Source: a virus
Length of the DNA stretch: 37,557 nucleotides
IMG/VR virus record: IMGVR_UViG_3300047994_000064
Coordinates: 1 to 37,557 of that record
Reading direction: 5' to 3' (one strand)
Shown piece after piece: positions 15,664-23,519 of the stretch (its first letter is position 1; each line of letters opens with the position of its first letter). The notes under the pieces are model-generated. The model was not told the origin of the DNA. It searched no databases and worked only from the letters and a program-made list of their open reading frames with translations. Both the position numbers and the translations under genes were made by a program.

Positions 15664-16166
15664 TCATCCTCCGTTCAGGCGTCGGACCTGGGCGCTGAGA
15701 TCAGCCCACTGCTGGTGACGTTCGGCGAGACGGTCCTCGCGCTCGAGCGCGCGGTGCCGTTCGATGACCCGCTCACGGATCGCGACGTAGACCGTCGCCG
15801 GGACGGCGAGCAGGTCCGCCGCTGACTGGCCCGCCTGCAGAGACAGCCAGGCGACCTCATCAGCAGCGCTCAGAGGTTTCCCTCGGCGTCCACGACGGGC
15901 GGCTCCGGGTTGCGGAACTCGAACGACCACGACTCGTCGGAGTCGATGAACTCGTCGAAGGACATCTCGGGCGGGATCGCGCCGGACTGCTGGCCGACCA
16001 TGAAGCCCAGGCGCTCGGCGGCGCCGGTGAAGCCCTGGCGGATGCGCTGCGCCAGCGGAGCGCCGAGCTGCTCCTCGTAGCGGATCAGGGTGGACTGCTT
16101 GACCGGCACGTCTACGACGGCGCCAGACGGGTCGGTGATGGTGATGACGAAGGCGGCCGAGGCCAT
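15664..16166 (-). CDS. Tail assembly chaperone G-T, -1 frameshift product
   Basis: The long chaperone form (167 residues) is read from the same ATG at 16166. At the slippery heptamer GGGAAAC (15882-15876 on the minus strand) ribosomes slip back one base. The heptamer lies exactly in phase (GAG GGA AAC), giving codons 16166-15876 followed by 15876-15664. After the slip the product continues PLSAADEVAWLSLQAGQSAADLL and ends at the TGA at 15664. By analogy with lambda gpG/gpGT the T part contacts the tail tube and the G part coats the tape measure. The second frame has no convincing start of its own. Confidence 0.8.
15870..16166 (-). CDS. Tail assembly chaperone G (short form)
   Basis: This 98-residue acidic protein starts MASAAFVITITDPSGAVVDVPVKQS. 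It lies between the tail tube and tape measure genes, the standard location of gpG-like chaperones. It ends EGNL at a TGA one codon after the slippery site, so most ribosomes make this form and a minority make the longer product. Confidence 0.85.
   Translation of the reverse strand: MASAAFVITITDPSGAVVDVPVKQSTLIRYEEQLGAPLAQRIRQGFTGAAERLGFMVGQQSGAIPPEMSFDEFIDSDESWSFEFRNPEPPVVDAEGNL
15876..15882 (-). promoter_or_regulatory. Programmed -1 frameshift heptamer GGGAAAC
   Basis: The minus-strand GGGAAAC fits X-XXY-YYZ in the reading phase of the upstream gene. The stop of the zero frame follows after one sense codon (CTC TGA). Confidence 0.85.
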
Positions 16167-16207
16167 GAGGGTGTGCTCCTAGGTCCGAGGGGGTCCGGGG
16201 GGATGGA

Positions 16208-16247
16208 CCTGCCCGCCCGGCTCCCCTCGGTGGGCCGGGCGGGCAGG
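16208..16247 (-). terminator. Hairpin after the tail tube gene
   Basis: CCTGCCCGCCCGGC (16208-16221) pairs perfectly with GCCGGGCGGGCAGG (16234-16247). It lies between the stop of the tail tube gene and the start of the chaperone gene. Partial termination here would keep tail tube levels above those of the downstream tail genes. Confidence 0.75.
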
Positions 16248-16260
16248 CGTTGCGGGGGCG

Positions 16261-17247
16261 TCAGACGCCGACGTAGCTGGTCTGGGTGTTGATCAACGTC
16301 GCGGTGAGCGCGACCGCGCCCGCCGTGGTGGGCACGGGCAGCCCCGCGAACGGGAGCTCGACGTGGCCGCCGGACGGGTCGAGCTGCGGGTAGCCCACGG
16401 CGTAGGCGACACGCGGCGCGGCGAGCTGCAGCGACGCGGCACCGGCCACGAACGTGACGTCGAAGGCGCCGTAGACGGTGTCCTCGGCCGCGGTCGTGCC
16501 CGACGTGGTGCCGGTGACGGCGGCGCGCCAGTCGTCGAGGTTGGCTGGCGGGACGACGGTGATCATCGCCTCGTAGGACTGCCGGTCGGAGTAGACGTCC
16601 TGCGGCACGATGGTGTGCGAGAGCTGCACGAAGCCGGCGACGTTGGTGATCTTGATGCTGCCGGCCTTGATCGGCGCCGTCGCGGCGGTGGAGTAGGCCG
16701 AGAACTTCATGTTCGCCGCGGTGCCGCTGTTGGACCGCAGGTACGCGGTGTTCGTGTCGTCGGTCGTCGGGGTGAACGTGGGCGCGAAGTTGGCGATGGT
16801 GCCCTCGCCCTGCACGGAGCAGGTGACGATGCCGGTCTCGTCCCAGGCGATCTCGAGCGAGGTCACGACGCAGTCCTGCAGCGCCCGGTAGATCCCGGCG
16901 ATGTTGGCGAACGTCGTGAGCAGCGGCCCGGTCGCACCCGGGGTGATCGTGTGCGTGTACGGCCCGGCGCCGGTGACGGCCTTCGAGCCGAGCGCGGCGT
17001 AGAGCCACAGGCCGAGGCTGCGCGGGTGGCAGCGGAACTGCACGTCGAACTTGCCGCGCACGCCGGTGCGGTCCACGCCGGGGCTGGTCCGCGTCGCGGT
17101 GACGATCGGCGCGAGGTCCTGCGTCACGTCGAGGTCGAAGCCCGACCCGCCGAGCACGCCGTGCATGAACGTGGGGTTGCCTGCTGCCGTGCCCTTCGCC
17201 GCCTGCAGGGCGACTCCGACGGCACCGAGGCCCTTCTGTACAGCCAT
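16261..17247 (-). CDS. Major tail (tube) protein
   Basis: This 328-residue beta-rich protein starts MAVQKGLGAVGVALQAAKGTAAGNPTFMHGV. It matches phage tail tube proteins in length and layout, with repeated 'D.TG.VT.SV.GEG' and 'VQLSHTIVPQDV' beta segments. A final region of about 75 residues (VYGAFDVTFVAGAASLQLAAPRV...) may be an added surface domain. It lies right before the chaperones and is isolated from them by a strong hairpin, as expected for a highly expressed tube subunit. Confidence 0.8.
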   Translation of the reverse strand: MAVQKGLGAVGVALQAAKGTAAGNPTFMHGVLGGSGFDLDVTQDLAPIVTATRTSPGVDRTGVRGKFDVQFRCHPRSLGLWLYAALGSKAVTGAGPYTHTITPGATGPLLTTFANIAGIYRALQDCVVTSLEIAWDETGIVTCSVQGEGTIANFAPTFTPTTDDTNTAYLRSNSGTAANMKFSAYSTAATAPIKAGSIKITNVAGFVQLSHTIVPQDVYSDRQSYEAMITVVPPANLDDWRAAVTGTTSGTTAAEDTVYGAFDVTFVAGAASLQLAAPRVAYAVGYPQLDPSGGHVELPFAGLPVPTTAGAVALTATLINTQTSYVGV

Positions 17248-17250
17248 GAT

Positions 17251-17460
17251 CTAGCCCTCCTGGGCGTCGGTGGTGGCCCGGCCGCGCTTGCCGCGGGGCG
17301 GGGGGTTCGTGGTGGCGAGACCGGCGGCGAGCAGCTGCTCGAGCGCGGCGACCTCCAGGGGGTCGGTCGGCTCGTGGTCACCGGCCGGGATCGGCACGTC
17401 GACGGCTGTCCCGTCGGGGCCGGGGACCGTGACCGTGTAGTCGGCCTCGACGTGGAACAT
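17251..17460 (-). CDS. Small head-tail region protein
   Basis: This 69-residue protein starts MFHVEADYTVTVPGPDGTAVDVPIPAGD, continues with 'TDPLEVAALEQLLAAGLA' and has a basic tail (PPPRGKRGRATT). It is similar in style to the small protein encoded at 21022-21255. Not recognised; its position between the terminator-like protein and the tail tube suggests a connector or accessory subunit. Confidence 0.6.
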   Translation of the reverse strand: MFHVEADYTVTVPGPDGTAVDVPIPAGDHEPTDPLEVAALEQLLAAGLATTNPPPRGKRGRATTDAQEG

Positions 17461-17525
17461 GGGGGACTCCCTGGGCAGCGCGAAGCGCCCGAGCGCCGGT
17501 GGCGTCGGGTCGGGTGGGTGGTGGG

Positions 17526-17978
17526 TCAGGTGATCCAGGCGGTGCAGGCGACCGAGACGGTCAGCCCGAGCTCACGAGTGCGGTCGTCGGCGAGGGACTC
17601 GGCCTGCTCCATGGCGACGATCTGCGCCATGCCTGAGTCGGACAGGGCACCGCCGAGCGTCCAGTCGGCGCGCACCGCGGCCTCGAGCGCGAGCCGGTCG
17701 GTGGCGATGTCGGCCATGAGCGTGACCACGTCGCCGCCCAGGCGCCGCCGGTAGATCCGGCAGGTGAGGGTGAAGCGCTCGTCGCGGCCGCCGTCGAGCC
17801 CGGCGTCGGCGTGCGGGGTGACGCCCCAGGCCTGGTCCCAGTCGGTGACTTGACCGGAGACGTAGCGTGCGGAGTCGCCCAGCGCCGCCGGGGTGCCGAC
17901 GGGGACCGTGGTGCCCAGTTGCTGGCCCCAGGCGGCCGCCAGAGCGGCCATCGCGGCAGGGACGGCGGAACCGGCCAT
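17526..17978 (-). CDS. Probable tail terminator / tail completion protein
   Basis: This 150-residue protein starts MAGSAVPAAMAALAAAWGQQLGTTVPV and has beta segments typical of gpU-like tail terminators (RFTLTCRIYRRRLGGDVVTLMADIATDRLALEAAV...ELGLTVSVACTAWI). It lies between the connector and tail tube genes, where the tail terminator is found in siphoviruses. Its start overlaps the previous stop (ATGA at 17978). Confidence 0.6.
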   Translation of the reverse strand: MAGSAVPAAMAALAAAWGQQLGTTVPVGTPAALGDSARYVSGQVTDWDQAWGVTPHADAGLDGGRDERFTLTCRIYRRRLGGDVVTLMADIATDRLALEAAVRADWTLGGALSDSGMAQIVAMEQAESLADDRTRELGLTVSVACTAWIT

Positions 17979-18853
17979 CAGGCGAACCCGTAGGGGCTGG
18001 TGATGGTGGATCCGACGCGCTTGCCACGCTTCACACCGAACAGCGCGGCGGTGGCGTCGAAGTCGGGGACGCCGGTGGATCCGTCGCGGCCGGCGAGCGA
18101 GAGCCGGGAGTAGCCGAGGTCGTTGGCGACCGACGTCATCCGGCCCAGCCCGGACTGCGGCGGGATGAGTAGCTCGATCGCGCGCTGCATCACCGCGTCG
18201 ACGACGGCGCGCGGCGGCGAGTCGAGGCCGTGGGTGTAGTGGACGACGACCTGCTTGCCCACGGTGAACGACCCGGAGGTGAGGGTGAGCTGGCTGGTCG
18301 TGGGGTCGACGTAGTACTGGCTGGGGGCGACGGTGATGCCGTCGATCTTGAGGCTGACCACCGACCGGATCCGTGCGTTCGGGAGCGCCATCACCGGTCG
18401 ACCATTCCCGAGACGGGTGATGCGGCGAGCGAACGGGGCCATGGAGACTCCGGCGAGGGTGTTCCACTGCTCGACGGCGCCGCGGAGCGCCTCGCGGACC
18501 CGCGAGTCGGGGTAAGTGGCGGTGGAGGCGACGTCGGCGTAGCGCGCGCGCAGTTCGGACGGGTCGCAGATCGTGGCGCCGTAGACGTCGAGGCGGCGGA
18601 TGTCGGCGGCCTGGTTCGCGCCGGTCGCAGCCCAGGTGATCGGGACGTGCGGACCGATCATCGTCAGCGGGAGCGAGTAGCCGTAGATGCCGCTGCTCGG
18701 CGTGTGCGTCAGCCCGGCGAGGGCCACGGTCGTGACCGTGCCGTCGGGCTTGGTGATGGCCAGGGACACGTCGGTCGCGTCCGCGGGCGCGTCCGCGGAG
18801 TCGAAGGTGCTGAGCTGCAGCTTGGCGACGTCGCCGAGGTCGTACAGGCTCAT
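17978..18853 (-). CDS. Head-tail connector (adaptor-like) protein
   Basis: This 291-residue protein has an N-terminal beta domain (MSLYDLGDVAKLQLSTFDSADAPADATDVSLAITKPDGTV) and a C-terminal helical and strand region ('YPDSRVREALRGAVEQWNTLAGV...RSVVSLKIDGITVAPSQYYVDP...VVVHYTHGLDSPPRAVVDAVMQRAIELL'). The second half has the pattern of gp6-type adaptor proteins that join the portal to the tail. Coupled on both sides by overlapping stop/start codons. Confidence 0.65.
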   Translation of the reverse strand: MSLYDLGDVAKLQLSTFDSADAPADATDVSLAITKPDGTVTTVALAGLTHTPSSGIYGYSLPLTMIGPHVPITWAATGANQAADIRRLDVYGATICDPSELRARYADVASTATYPDSRVREALRGAVEQWNTLAGVSMAPFARRITRLGNGRPVMALPNARIRSVVSLKIDGITVAPSQYYVDPTTSQLTLTSGSFTVGKQVVVHYTHGLDSPPRAVVDAVMQRAIELLIPPQSGLGRMTSVANDLGYSRLSLAGRDGSTGVPDFDATAALFGVKRGKRVGSTITSPYGFA

Positions 18854-19092
18854 CAGCTCATCCCTCCCACGGCACTTCCGCCGCTCGCCGTGCTCGTGGT
18901 GATGGACCCGGTCGCGGTCGCCGTCGCGGCACTGCCACTGGCGGCGCCGACTGCGCCGGTGCCGAAGCGGATCGTCGTCATGCGCCCCGGCGTGGTGTCG
19001 GCGGGCGGCGGGCCGCCACCGTCGAGCCAGCCGTCCCAGGTCTGGGGGCCGTCCCACCGTTGCGCGTTGTCCCAGACCAGCGCGGTCGGCAC
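18853..19092 (-). CDS. Small Trp- and Gly-rich structural-region protein
   Basis: This 79-residue protein starts VPTALVWDNAQRWDGPQTWDGWLDGGG, with three WD(N/G) units, and ends in a low-complexity Gly/Ala/Ser/Thr tail. The GTG start is 2 nt after the stop of the upstream gene. The function is not recognised; the composition suggests a surface or linker peptide. Confidence 0.5.
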   Translation of the reverse strand: MPTALVWDNAQRWDGPQTWDGWLDGGGPPPADTTPGRMTTIRFGTGAVGAASGSAATATATGSITTSTASGGSAVGGMS

Positions 19093-19094
19093 GG

Positions 19095-19403
19095 CTACGT
19101 CCCAGTGGTCGAGTCGAGCTGCGCGGCGACGAGGCGCGCGAGCGCGGACACCTCGCGCGTCAGTGCCTTGATCTGCGCGGTGTTCTGCGCGGTGGTCGGT
19201 GACGCCAGCGCGAGGTAGGCGGCGTTCGTGGTGAGCGCGGGGCCGACCTTGGCGAGGAGTGCGTCGCGGTTCGTCGCGGTGGCGCGTGCGGTCTGCGTCG
19301 CGGCGGTGGGCGGGAGCAGGCCGAGGGCGACGGCGCGTGCCTGCTGCGCGTCGGTGAGGGCACCGGTGGCGGCGAGTTGGGCGACGCGTTCGGTGAGGGT
19401 CAT
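19095..19403 (-). CDS. Helical protein of unknown function
   Basis: This 102-residue protein is mostly helical and Ala-rich (MTLTERVAQLAATGALTDAQQARAVALGL...QNTAQIKALTREVSALARLVAAQLD). The last 35 residues have heptads suited to a coiled coil. It follows the fibre-like gene and could be an assembly factor for it (inference). Confidence 0.55.
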   Translation of the reverse strand: MTLTERVAQLAATGALTDAQQARAVALGLLPPTAATQTARATATNRDALLAKVGPALTTNAAYLALASPTTAQNTAQIKALTREVSALARLVAAQLDSTTGT

Positions 19404-19609
19404 GACAGCACCGCCATGATGATCTGGTCGAGGACGTCGGCCGAGGACGGCGGCGGGTTCGCTGCGGCGTACTGCTCAGCGGCGAGCCACGCGGCCTCGT
19501 CGGCGGTGAGCGCCTCGACGCGCCAGGTGCTGCCGTCGAGGTAGTGGTGGCCCTGCTCGTCGACGTACTCGACCAGGGTGCCGGCGGCCAGTGTCTCACT
19601 GATGCGCAT
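19400..19609 (-). CDS. Small protein downstream of the fibre gene
   Basis: This 69-residue protein runs MRISETLAAGTLVEYVDEQGHHYLDGSTWRVEALTADEAAWLAAEQYAAANPP. The ATG is 2 nt from the stop of the fibre-like gene and its own stop overlaps the next start. It could be a fibre-assembly chaperone, but no family is recognised. Confidence 0.55.
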   Translation of the reverse strand: MRISETLAAGTLVEYVDEQGHHYLDGSTWRVEALTADEAAWLAAEQYAAANPPPSSADVLDQIIMAVLS

Positions 19610-19611
19610 GG

Positions 19612-21012
19612 TCAGTTCCTCACCAGGAGAGCCATCGGCATCAGCGGCGCGTTCGTGCTCGCCGCGGCACCTGAGAACGAACTGTTCAGCGCGCCGCCAC
19701 CGGAGTAGGACAGGTCCGTGTAGGCCGTGCCGTTGCGGACGGGGAAGGTTTGCGCTGTGGCGGTCCCGACGGGTGGTGCAAGGAGCCACGAGTGCAGCGC
19801 AGGGGCCGACCCCGACCCGTCGAGCGCCGCGGCGATCCAGTAGAAGCCGTCACTGGGCACCGTCCACGTCGAGGCGAACAGGTCCGTCACGATGCCGGTA
19901 CCGGCGATCGAGTGCGAAACCTCGGTGCCCGAGACCAGCGCCGACGGTGCTCCGCCACCACTGTCGGTGTAGACCGCGGCTCGGAACGTACAGCCCGACC
20001 CCGCCGACCGTGCGCGCATCGAGATGCCCTTGAACACCGTCCCTGCCTTGAGCCACAAGCGGCCCGCGCGGCACTCGTTCTGGGTGCCGTAGTCCGTCGA
20101 CATCGAGTAGATGTGCGCCGGGAACACGACGTGGTTCGTCGCGGCAGGCTGGTCCCAGAAGCCCATCACCGAGACGTCAGTCTTCGAGCCGCCGGAGTTG
20201 TCGACCGCGGCCACACCGGGGCCGAGGAAGTCCACCGTCGCCCGCTGCGTCAGCGACGACCCCTCGTCCTTGACCGTGTCGTAGCCGGACGACCCGCCAG
20301 CAGGGGCGGCCCACGTGCCGTCGGCGCGCAGGAAGTTGGCCGTGCCACCACCCGACGCCGGGGCCAGGCCCTTCAGCGACGAGGTGACCGTGTTCCCCAG
20401 CGCAGTCAACGCCGCCGCGTCCGCGAGGGTGAGCAGCGCCCGACCGTAGGACGTGGTCGTCAGGGCCGCGATCGCAGTCAGGTCCGAGTCCACCGGCTGC
20501 GACGCAGCCTGCGCGGAAGCCGCAGCGCCCGCCGCGTCGTAGGCGGTCGCGGCCGTCGTCGCCGCCGACCCCAGGCCCAGCGCAGTGCGACCCGCCGCAG
20601 CATCCGCCAGGGCGAGCAGGCCACGACCGAACGACGTCGTCGACAGGGCAGCGATGGCCGTCAGGTCGGAGTCGAGCGGCTGCGATGCCGCCTGCGCCGC
20701 GGCGGCCTGCGCGAGCGCGTAGGCCCGGTCACCGTGCGGGTCCGCAGCGCCGACGTGAGCCGACACCGCCGAGGTGGCAGCACCCGCCGACTCCTTGCCG
20801 CCGACGGTGGAGTCCAGCGCCGCCAGGCGGGCCGCCAGGTCAGCGGCACCGCCCTGCGGGTTGACGCCCAGCGCCAGCAGCGCAGCGCGCAGCTCGTCGT
20901 GGATCTTCGCCACGACGTCCGTGCCCGACTTCCCCGGCTCGCTCATCAGCGTCCCCGACGGGCCAGGCGTCAGCGTGGCGAACGTCGGGATCGCACCGGG
21001 GTAGTCGGTCAC
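19612..21012 (-). CDS. Fibre-like protein located in the head module
   Basis: This 466-residue protein begins MTDYPGAIPTFATLTPGPSG. It carries two tail-fibre-type repeats of about 40 residues at 106-147 and 167-206 (core QP(L/V)DSDLTAIAAL(S/T)TTS(F/Y)GR.LL.LADAAA). A trimer-fibre transition follows (LAPASGGGTANFLRADGTWAAP, 216-237), and then a beta-sandwich end domain (about 285-466) that may bind sugars. The gene lies between a capsid accessory gene and the head-tail connector, not with the tail-tip genes, so it may be a head fibre/decoration rather than a tail fibre. Confidence 0.7.
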   Translation of the reverse strand: MTDYPGAIPTFATLTPGPSGTLMSEPGKSGTDVVAKIHDELRAALLALGVNPQGGAADLAARLAALDSTVGGKESAGAATSAVSAHVGAADPHGDRAYALAQAAAAQAASQPLDSDLTAIAALSTTSFGRGLLALADAAAGRTALGLGSAATTAATAYDAAGAAASAQAASQPVDSDLTAIAALTTTSYGRALLTLADAAALTALGNTVTSSLKGLAPASGGGTANFLRADGTWAAPAGGSSGYDTVKDEGSSLTQRATVDFLGPGVAAVDNSGGSKTDVSVMGFWDQPAATNHVVFPAHIYSMSTDYGTQNECRAGRLWLKAGTVFKGISMRARSAGSGCTFRAAVYTDSGGGAPSALVSGTEVSHSIAGTGIVTDLFASTWTVPSDGFYWIAAALDGSGSAPALHSWLLAPPVGTATAQTFPVRNGTAYTDLSYSGGGALNSSFSGAAASTNAPLMPMALLVRN

Positions 21013-21021
21013 GAGTCAGCC

Positions 21022-21255
21022 TCAGGCCGTCGGCTTCGCGGCGGCCTTCTTGGCCGGCGCCTTCTTCACGGGGCCGCTGGTGCGCTCGACGGCCGTCTCG
21101 ACGTCGCCGGGGGCATTGTCGTCGATCGGCTCGACGGGCAGCCCGATCGACTCGAGCTCGACACCGAGGGAGTCGTCGAGGACCTGGCCCTCCTCGAAGT
21201 GGAGGGTGGTGCCGCGGATGCCCGCGGGGAAGGGCGCTGTGGCGCGGTACGACAT
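21022..21255 (-). CDS. Small capsid-region protein with Lys/Ala-rich tail
   Basis: This 77-residue protein starts MSYRATAPFPAGIRGTTLHFEEGQVLDD and ends VKKAPAKKAAAKPTA, a basic tail of the kind that binds nucleic acid. It lies between the capsid and the fibre-like gene, after a strong hairpin. It may be a head accessory or decoration protein; no family was recognised. Confidence 0.6.
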   Translation of the reverse strand: MSYRATAPFPAGIRGTTLHFEEGQVLDDSLGVELESIGLPVEPIDDNAPGDVETAVERTSGPVKKAPAKKAAAKPTA

Positions 21256-21288
21256 GACAGTGGCTCCTTGCGCAGAGGGTTCGAGGGG

Positions 21289-21332
21289 TGTCGGCGACGG
21301 ACCAGGCGGTGAAGCCCGGTCCGCCGCCGACA
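21289..21332 (-). terminator. Hairpin after the major capsid gene
   Basis: TGTCGGCGACGGACCAGGC (21289-21307) pairs with GCCCGGTCCGCCGCCGACA (21314-21332) at 17 of 19 positions. It sits directly downstream of the capsid stop, which fits termination or readthrough control that favours capsid production. Confidence 0.75.
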
Positions 21333-21338
21333 GGTGGC

Positions 21339-22679
21339 TCAGGAGCCGATGTGCTCGACGACGACACCGCGCTTGAACAGCGCCGTGTCAGCGCTGAACG
21401 ACGTGATGCCGTCGGACGGGACGCAGAAGTCGCCGACCCACGAGTAGGTCGAGGACACGACCTGCTGGAGGCGGTCCTGCGGCGAGCGCGTGATCAGCGC
21501 GATCTCCAGACCGGAGTCACCAGCCTCGACCATCTCGATCGCCGGCGCCGCGCCGTTCGCCGAACTCGAGTCGAACCCGGTCTCGCCGAGAAGGCTGCCG
21601 AAGCCCTCCATCGGGCCGTTGATCAGCGAGCCGGCGCCGAGCACGACCGGGCGGCGCACCTGCAACGAGCCCGCGCCGAGGGTCTTCGTCTGGGAGGGTG
21701 CCTCGACGTTGCGGACCCAGTCGATGCCGCCGAACCGACCGATGGACAGGTTCTCAAAGATCGGGCTGTCGACCCGACCCTGGAGCGCCTGCTTGAAGTC
21801 GGTGTCGCCGAAGAGCTGGCCCTCGGTGATGGCGTCGATGTGCGCGACGTAGTAGCCGTCGATGGTGGGGACGCCCATCTGCCGCAGGCGCGCCACCGCG
21901 GAGCGGAACAGCGACATCGTCGCCACGTCCGCGCCGGTGAGCGTGTACTGCGACGTGCGGGCGCCGGCCCGGACGAAGTACGACGACGTCGACGCCACCA
22001 CGACCCAGCCCGTGGTCGTCGCGACCGCGGTGCCGAGGGTGAGGGTGTTGGTCGCGAGGTTGCAGCCGACGACGGTGTTGGCGACGCCGTTGATCGTGAT
22101 GCTCAGCGGGTTGCCTGCCGAGACTGCGGTCGGGACACCGTTGACCAGGACCTTGTCGAAGCCGTTGGCGTCGTCGACGACGAGGGTGGTGGACGAGCCA
22201 CCACCCGTCGGGACGAACGTGGTGCCGCCGCCGTAGGCCGCGTAGATGCGGTTGCGAGCGACGCGGTTGAGCGACTGCCCGGCCGCGATCGCGAGCGTGC
22301 GCACGTCCTGGAGGTACTTGCTCGCCGCCGCAGCAGCCGACTGCAGCATGTTGGTGTCGATCGACTGCGCGTACTGGTCCAGGACCAGGCTGTACTGCTC
22401 GACCGAGTACGTCGAGGCGGACGGGTCGGCGTTGCCGCCGAGCGCGGTCGTCGACGGCGTGATCAGACCCGTGCGGGTCTTGGTGATCGTGTCGCCGACG
22501 CTGCCCGGCACGGGCTGCAGGTCGCCGACCTGCGGGTAGAGGAACTGCGGCACGAGGGCGTCCTGGAACGCACGCTCGATGAGGCCGTTCTGCATGATCG
22601 CGCGCACAGCCGCGGGCAGCTGCGTGCGGATGTCGTGGCGGCCCAGGTCGAACCAGGACCGCACGAGGGTCTTCTTCAT
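21339..22679 (-). CDS. Major capsid protein
   Basis: This 446-residue protein has the size, position and internal pattern of an HK97-fold capsid subunit, resembling the N4-gp56-like group (e.g. 'QSIDTNMLQSAAAAASKYLQDVRTLAIAAGQSLNRVARNRIYAAYGGG'). Residues about 150-237 (VLVNGVPTAVS..., PLSITINGVANTVVG...) form a beta-rich inserted domain. The N-terminus MKKTLVRSWFDLGRH carries the motif WFDLxRH at residues 9-15, also present at residues 9-15 of the scaffold. The ATG follows GAGGAG and overlaps the stop of the Prp-like gene. I infer N-terminal trimming by that protease. Confidence 0.85.
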   Translation of the reverse strand: MKKTLVRSWFDLGRHDIRTQLPAAVRAIMQNGLIERAFQDALVPQFLYPQVGDLQPVPGSVGDTITKTRTGLITPSTTALGGNADPSASTYSVEQYSLVLDQYAQSIDTNMLQSAAAAASKYLQDVRTLAIAAGQSLNRVARNRIYAAYGGGTTFVPTGGGSSTTLVVDDANGFDKVLVNGVPTAVSAGNPLSITINGVANTVVGCNLATNTLTLGTAVATTTGWVVVASTSSYFVRAGARTSQYTLTGADVATMSLFRSAVARLRQMGVPTIDGYYVAHIDAITEGQLFGDTDFKQALQGRVDSPIFENLSIGRFGGIDWVRNVEAPSQTKTLGAGSLQVRRPVVLGAGSLINGPMEGFGSLLGETGFDSSSANGAAPAIEMVEAGDSGLEIALITRSPQDRLQQVVSSTYSWVGDFCVPSDGITSFSADTALFKRGVVVEHIGS

Positions 22680-22882
22680 GAGGTTGTCTCCTCGGGGGTT
22701 GTGGTGATCTCGACCTGGACCAGGCCGGGGTGTGCGGCAGCGATCTGCTCGAGGCCGAGCAGTGCTGTCTGAGTGATCGCCGACACGGCCGCGCAGACGC
22801 GACCGTCTTCGACGTGCCCCTCATGCCCCTCGACCTCGATGCGCGTCAGCCCCTCGGAGAGATGAGCGCGGACGTGGATCAC
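22676..22882 (-). CDS. Prp-like (DUF464) cysteine protease
   Basis: This 68-residue protein matches the Prp family, known for removing the N-terminal extension of ribosomal protein L27 in Firmicutes. The key block is 'VEGHEGHVEDGRVCAAVSAITQTALLGL': His20 in GH and Cys30 in VCAAVSA are the expected catalytic pair. The loop between them is about two residues shorter than in the staphylococcal enzyme as I recall it. The start is GTG overlapping the scaffold stop (GTGA at 22879-22882), and its stop overlaps the capsid ATG, so the three genes are tightly coupled. The likely substrates are the scaffold and capsid N-termini, which share WFDLxRH. Prp trimming of phage head proteins is known for staphylococcal phage 80alpha with the host enzyme; here the enzyme is phage-encoded. 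Confidence 0.8.
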   Translation of the reverse strand: MIHVRAHLSEGLTRIEVEGHEGHVEDGRVCAAVSAITQTALLGLEQIAAAHPGLVQVEITTTPEETTS

Positions 22883-23490
22883 GAGAAGCGGCGAACGCCG
22901 AGCTTGCGGAGCTCGGCGTCGACCTCGGCCTTGGGAGCCGTGCGCAGGTCGACCGGGGCGGGCGGGGAGCCCTGGACCCCGACACCGGCGGCTGCCGGAG
23001 GCGGGGTGGCGGGCTTGCCAGGCAGGAGCGCCAACAGCGCGTCGGCGTCCGCCTCCATCGCGGCGCGGTCAGCGCCGACGAGTCGAGCTGCGAGCGCCGG
23101 CGGCAGGCCCTTGGCGATGGCCACCTCGGCGCGCAGGAGCTTCTCGTTGGCGTCCGCGGCTGCCTTCTCGGCGGCGGCGGCACGGTCCTCGAGCTTCTGC
23201 TGCTCGGTCTTCTGCTCTTCCTCGATCTCGGCGAGGCGCTTGGTCGCCACCTCGCCGGCCTTGGCCTTCGCCTCGGCTTCCTTGCGGGCCTCGCGCTCCT
23301 TGCGCAGGACCTCCTTGACCTTGTCCGGCAGCGACGTCTCGTCGTCGGCGGGCGGTGCCGGAGGCGTCGGCGGGGGTGTGGGGACAGCAGGGGCGGCGGC
23401 CGGCGGCGTGGGAGCCGGGGGCGTCACCGGAGCAGGAGGGTCCTCGTGACGGGCGAGGTCGAACCAGTGCGTGCGGCGGTGCAGGTCCAT
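22879..23490 (-). CDS. Scaffolding protein
   Basis: This 203-residue protein has the composition of phage scaffolds: a Pro-rich N-terminal section (18-48), a long charged coiled coil (about 55-125: VKEVLRKEREARKEAEAKAKAGEVATKRLAEIEEEQKTEQQ), and a basic end (ELRKLGVRRFS) likely to contact the capsid. It guides capsid assembly and is then lost. The N-terminus MDLHRRTHWFDLARH carries WFDLxRH at residues 9-15, as in the capsid. The ATG at 23490 follows AGGAG. Confidence 0.8.
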   Translation of the reverse strand: MDLHRRTHWFDLARHEDPPAPVTPPAPTPPAAAPAVPTPPPTPPAPPADDETSLPDKVKEVLRKEREARKEAEAKAKAGEVATKRLAEIEEEQKTEQQKLEDRAAAAEKAAADANEKLLRAEVAIAKGLPPALAARLVGADRAAMEADADALLALLPGKPATPPPAAAGVGVQGSPPAPVDLRTAPKAEVDAELRKLGVRRFS

Positions 23491-23519
23491 CTCGGACTCC
23501 TGGTGCGAGGGTCGGTCGG

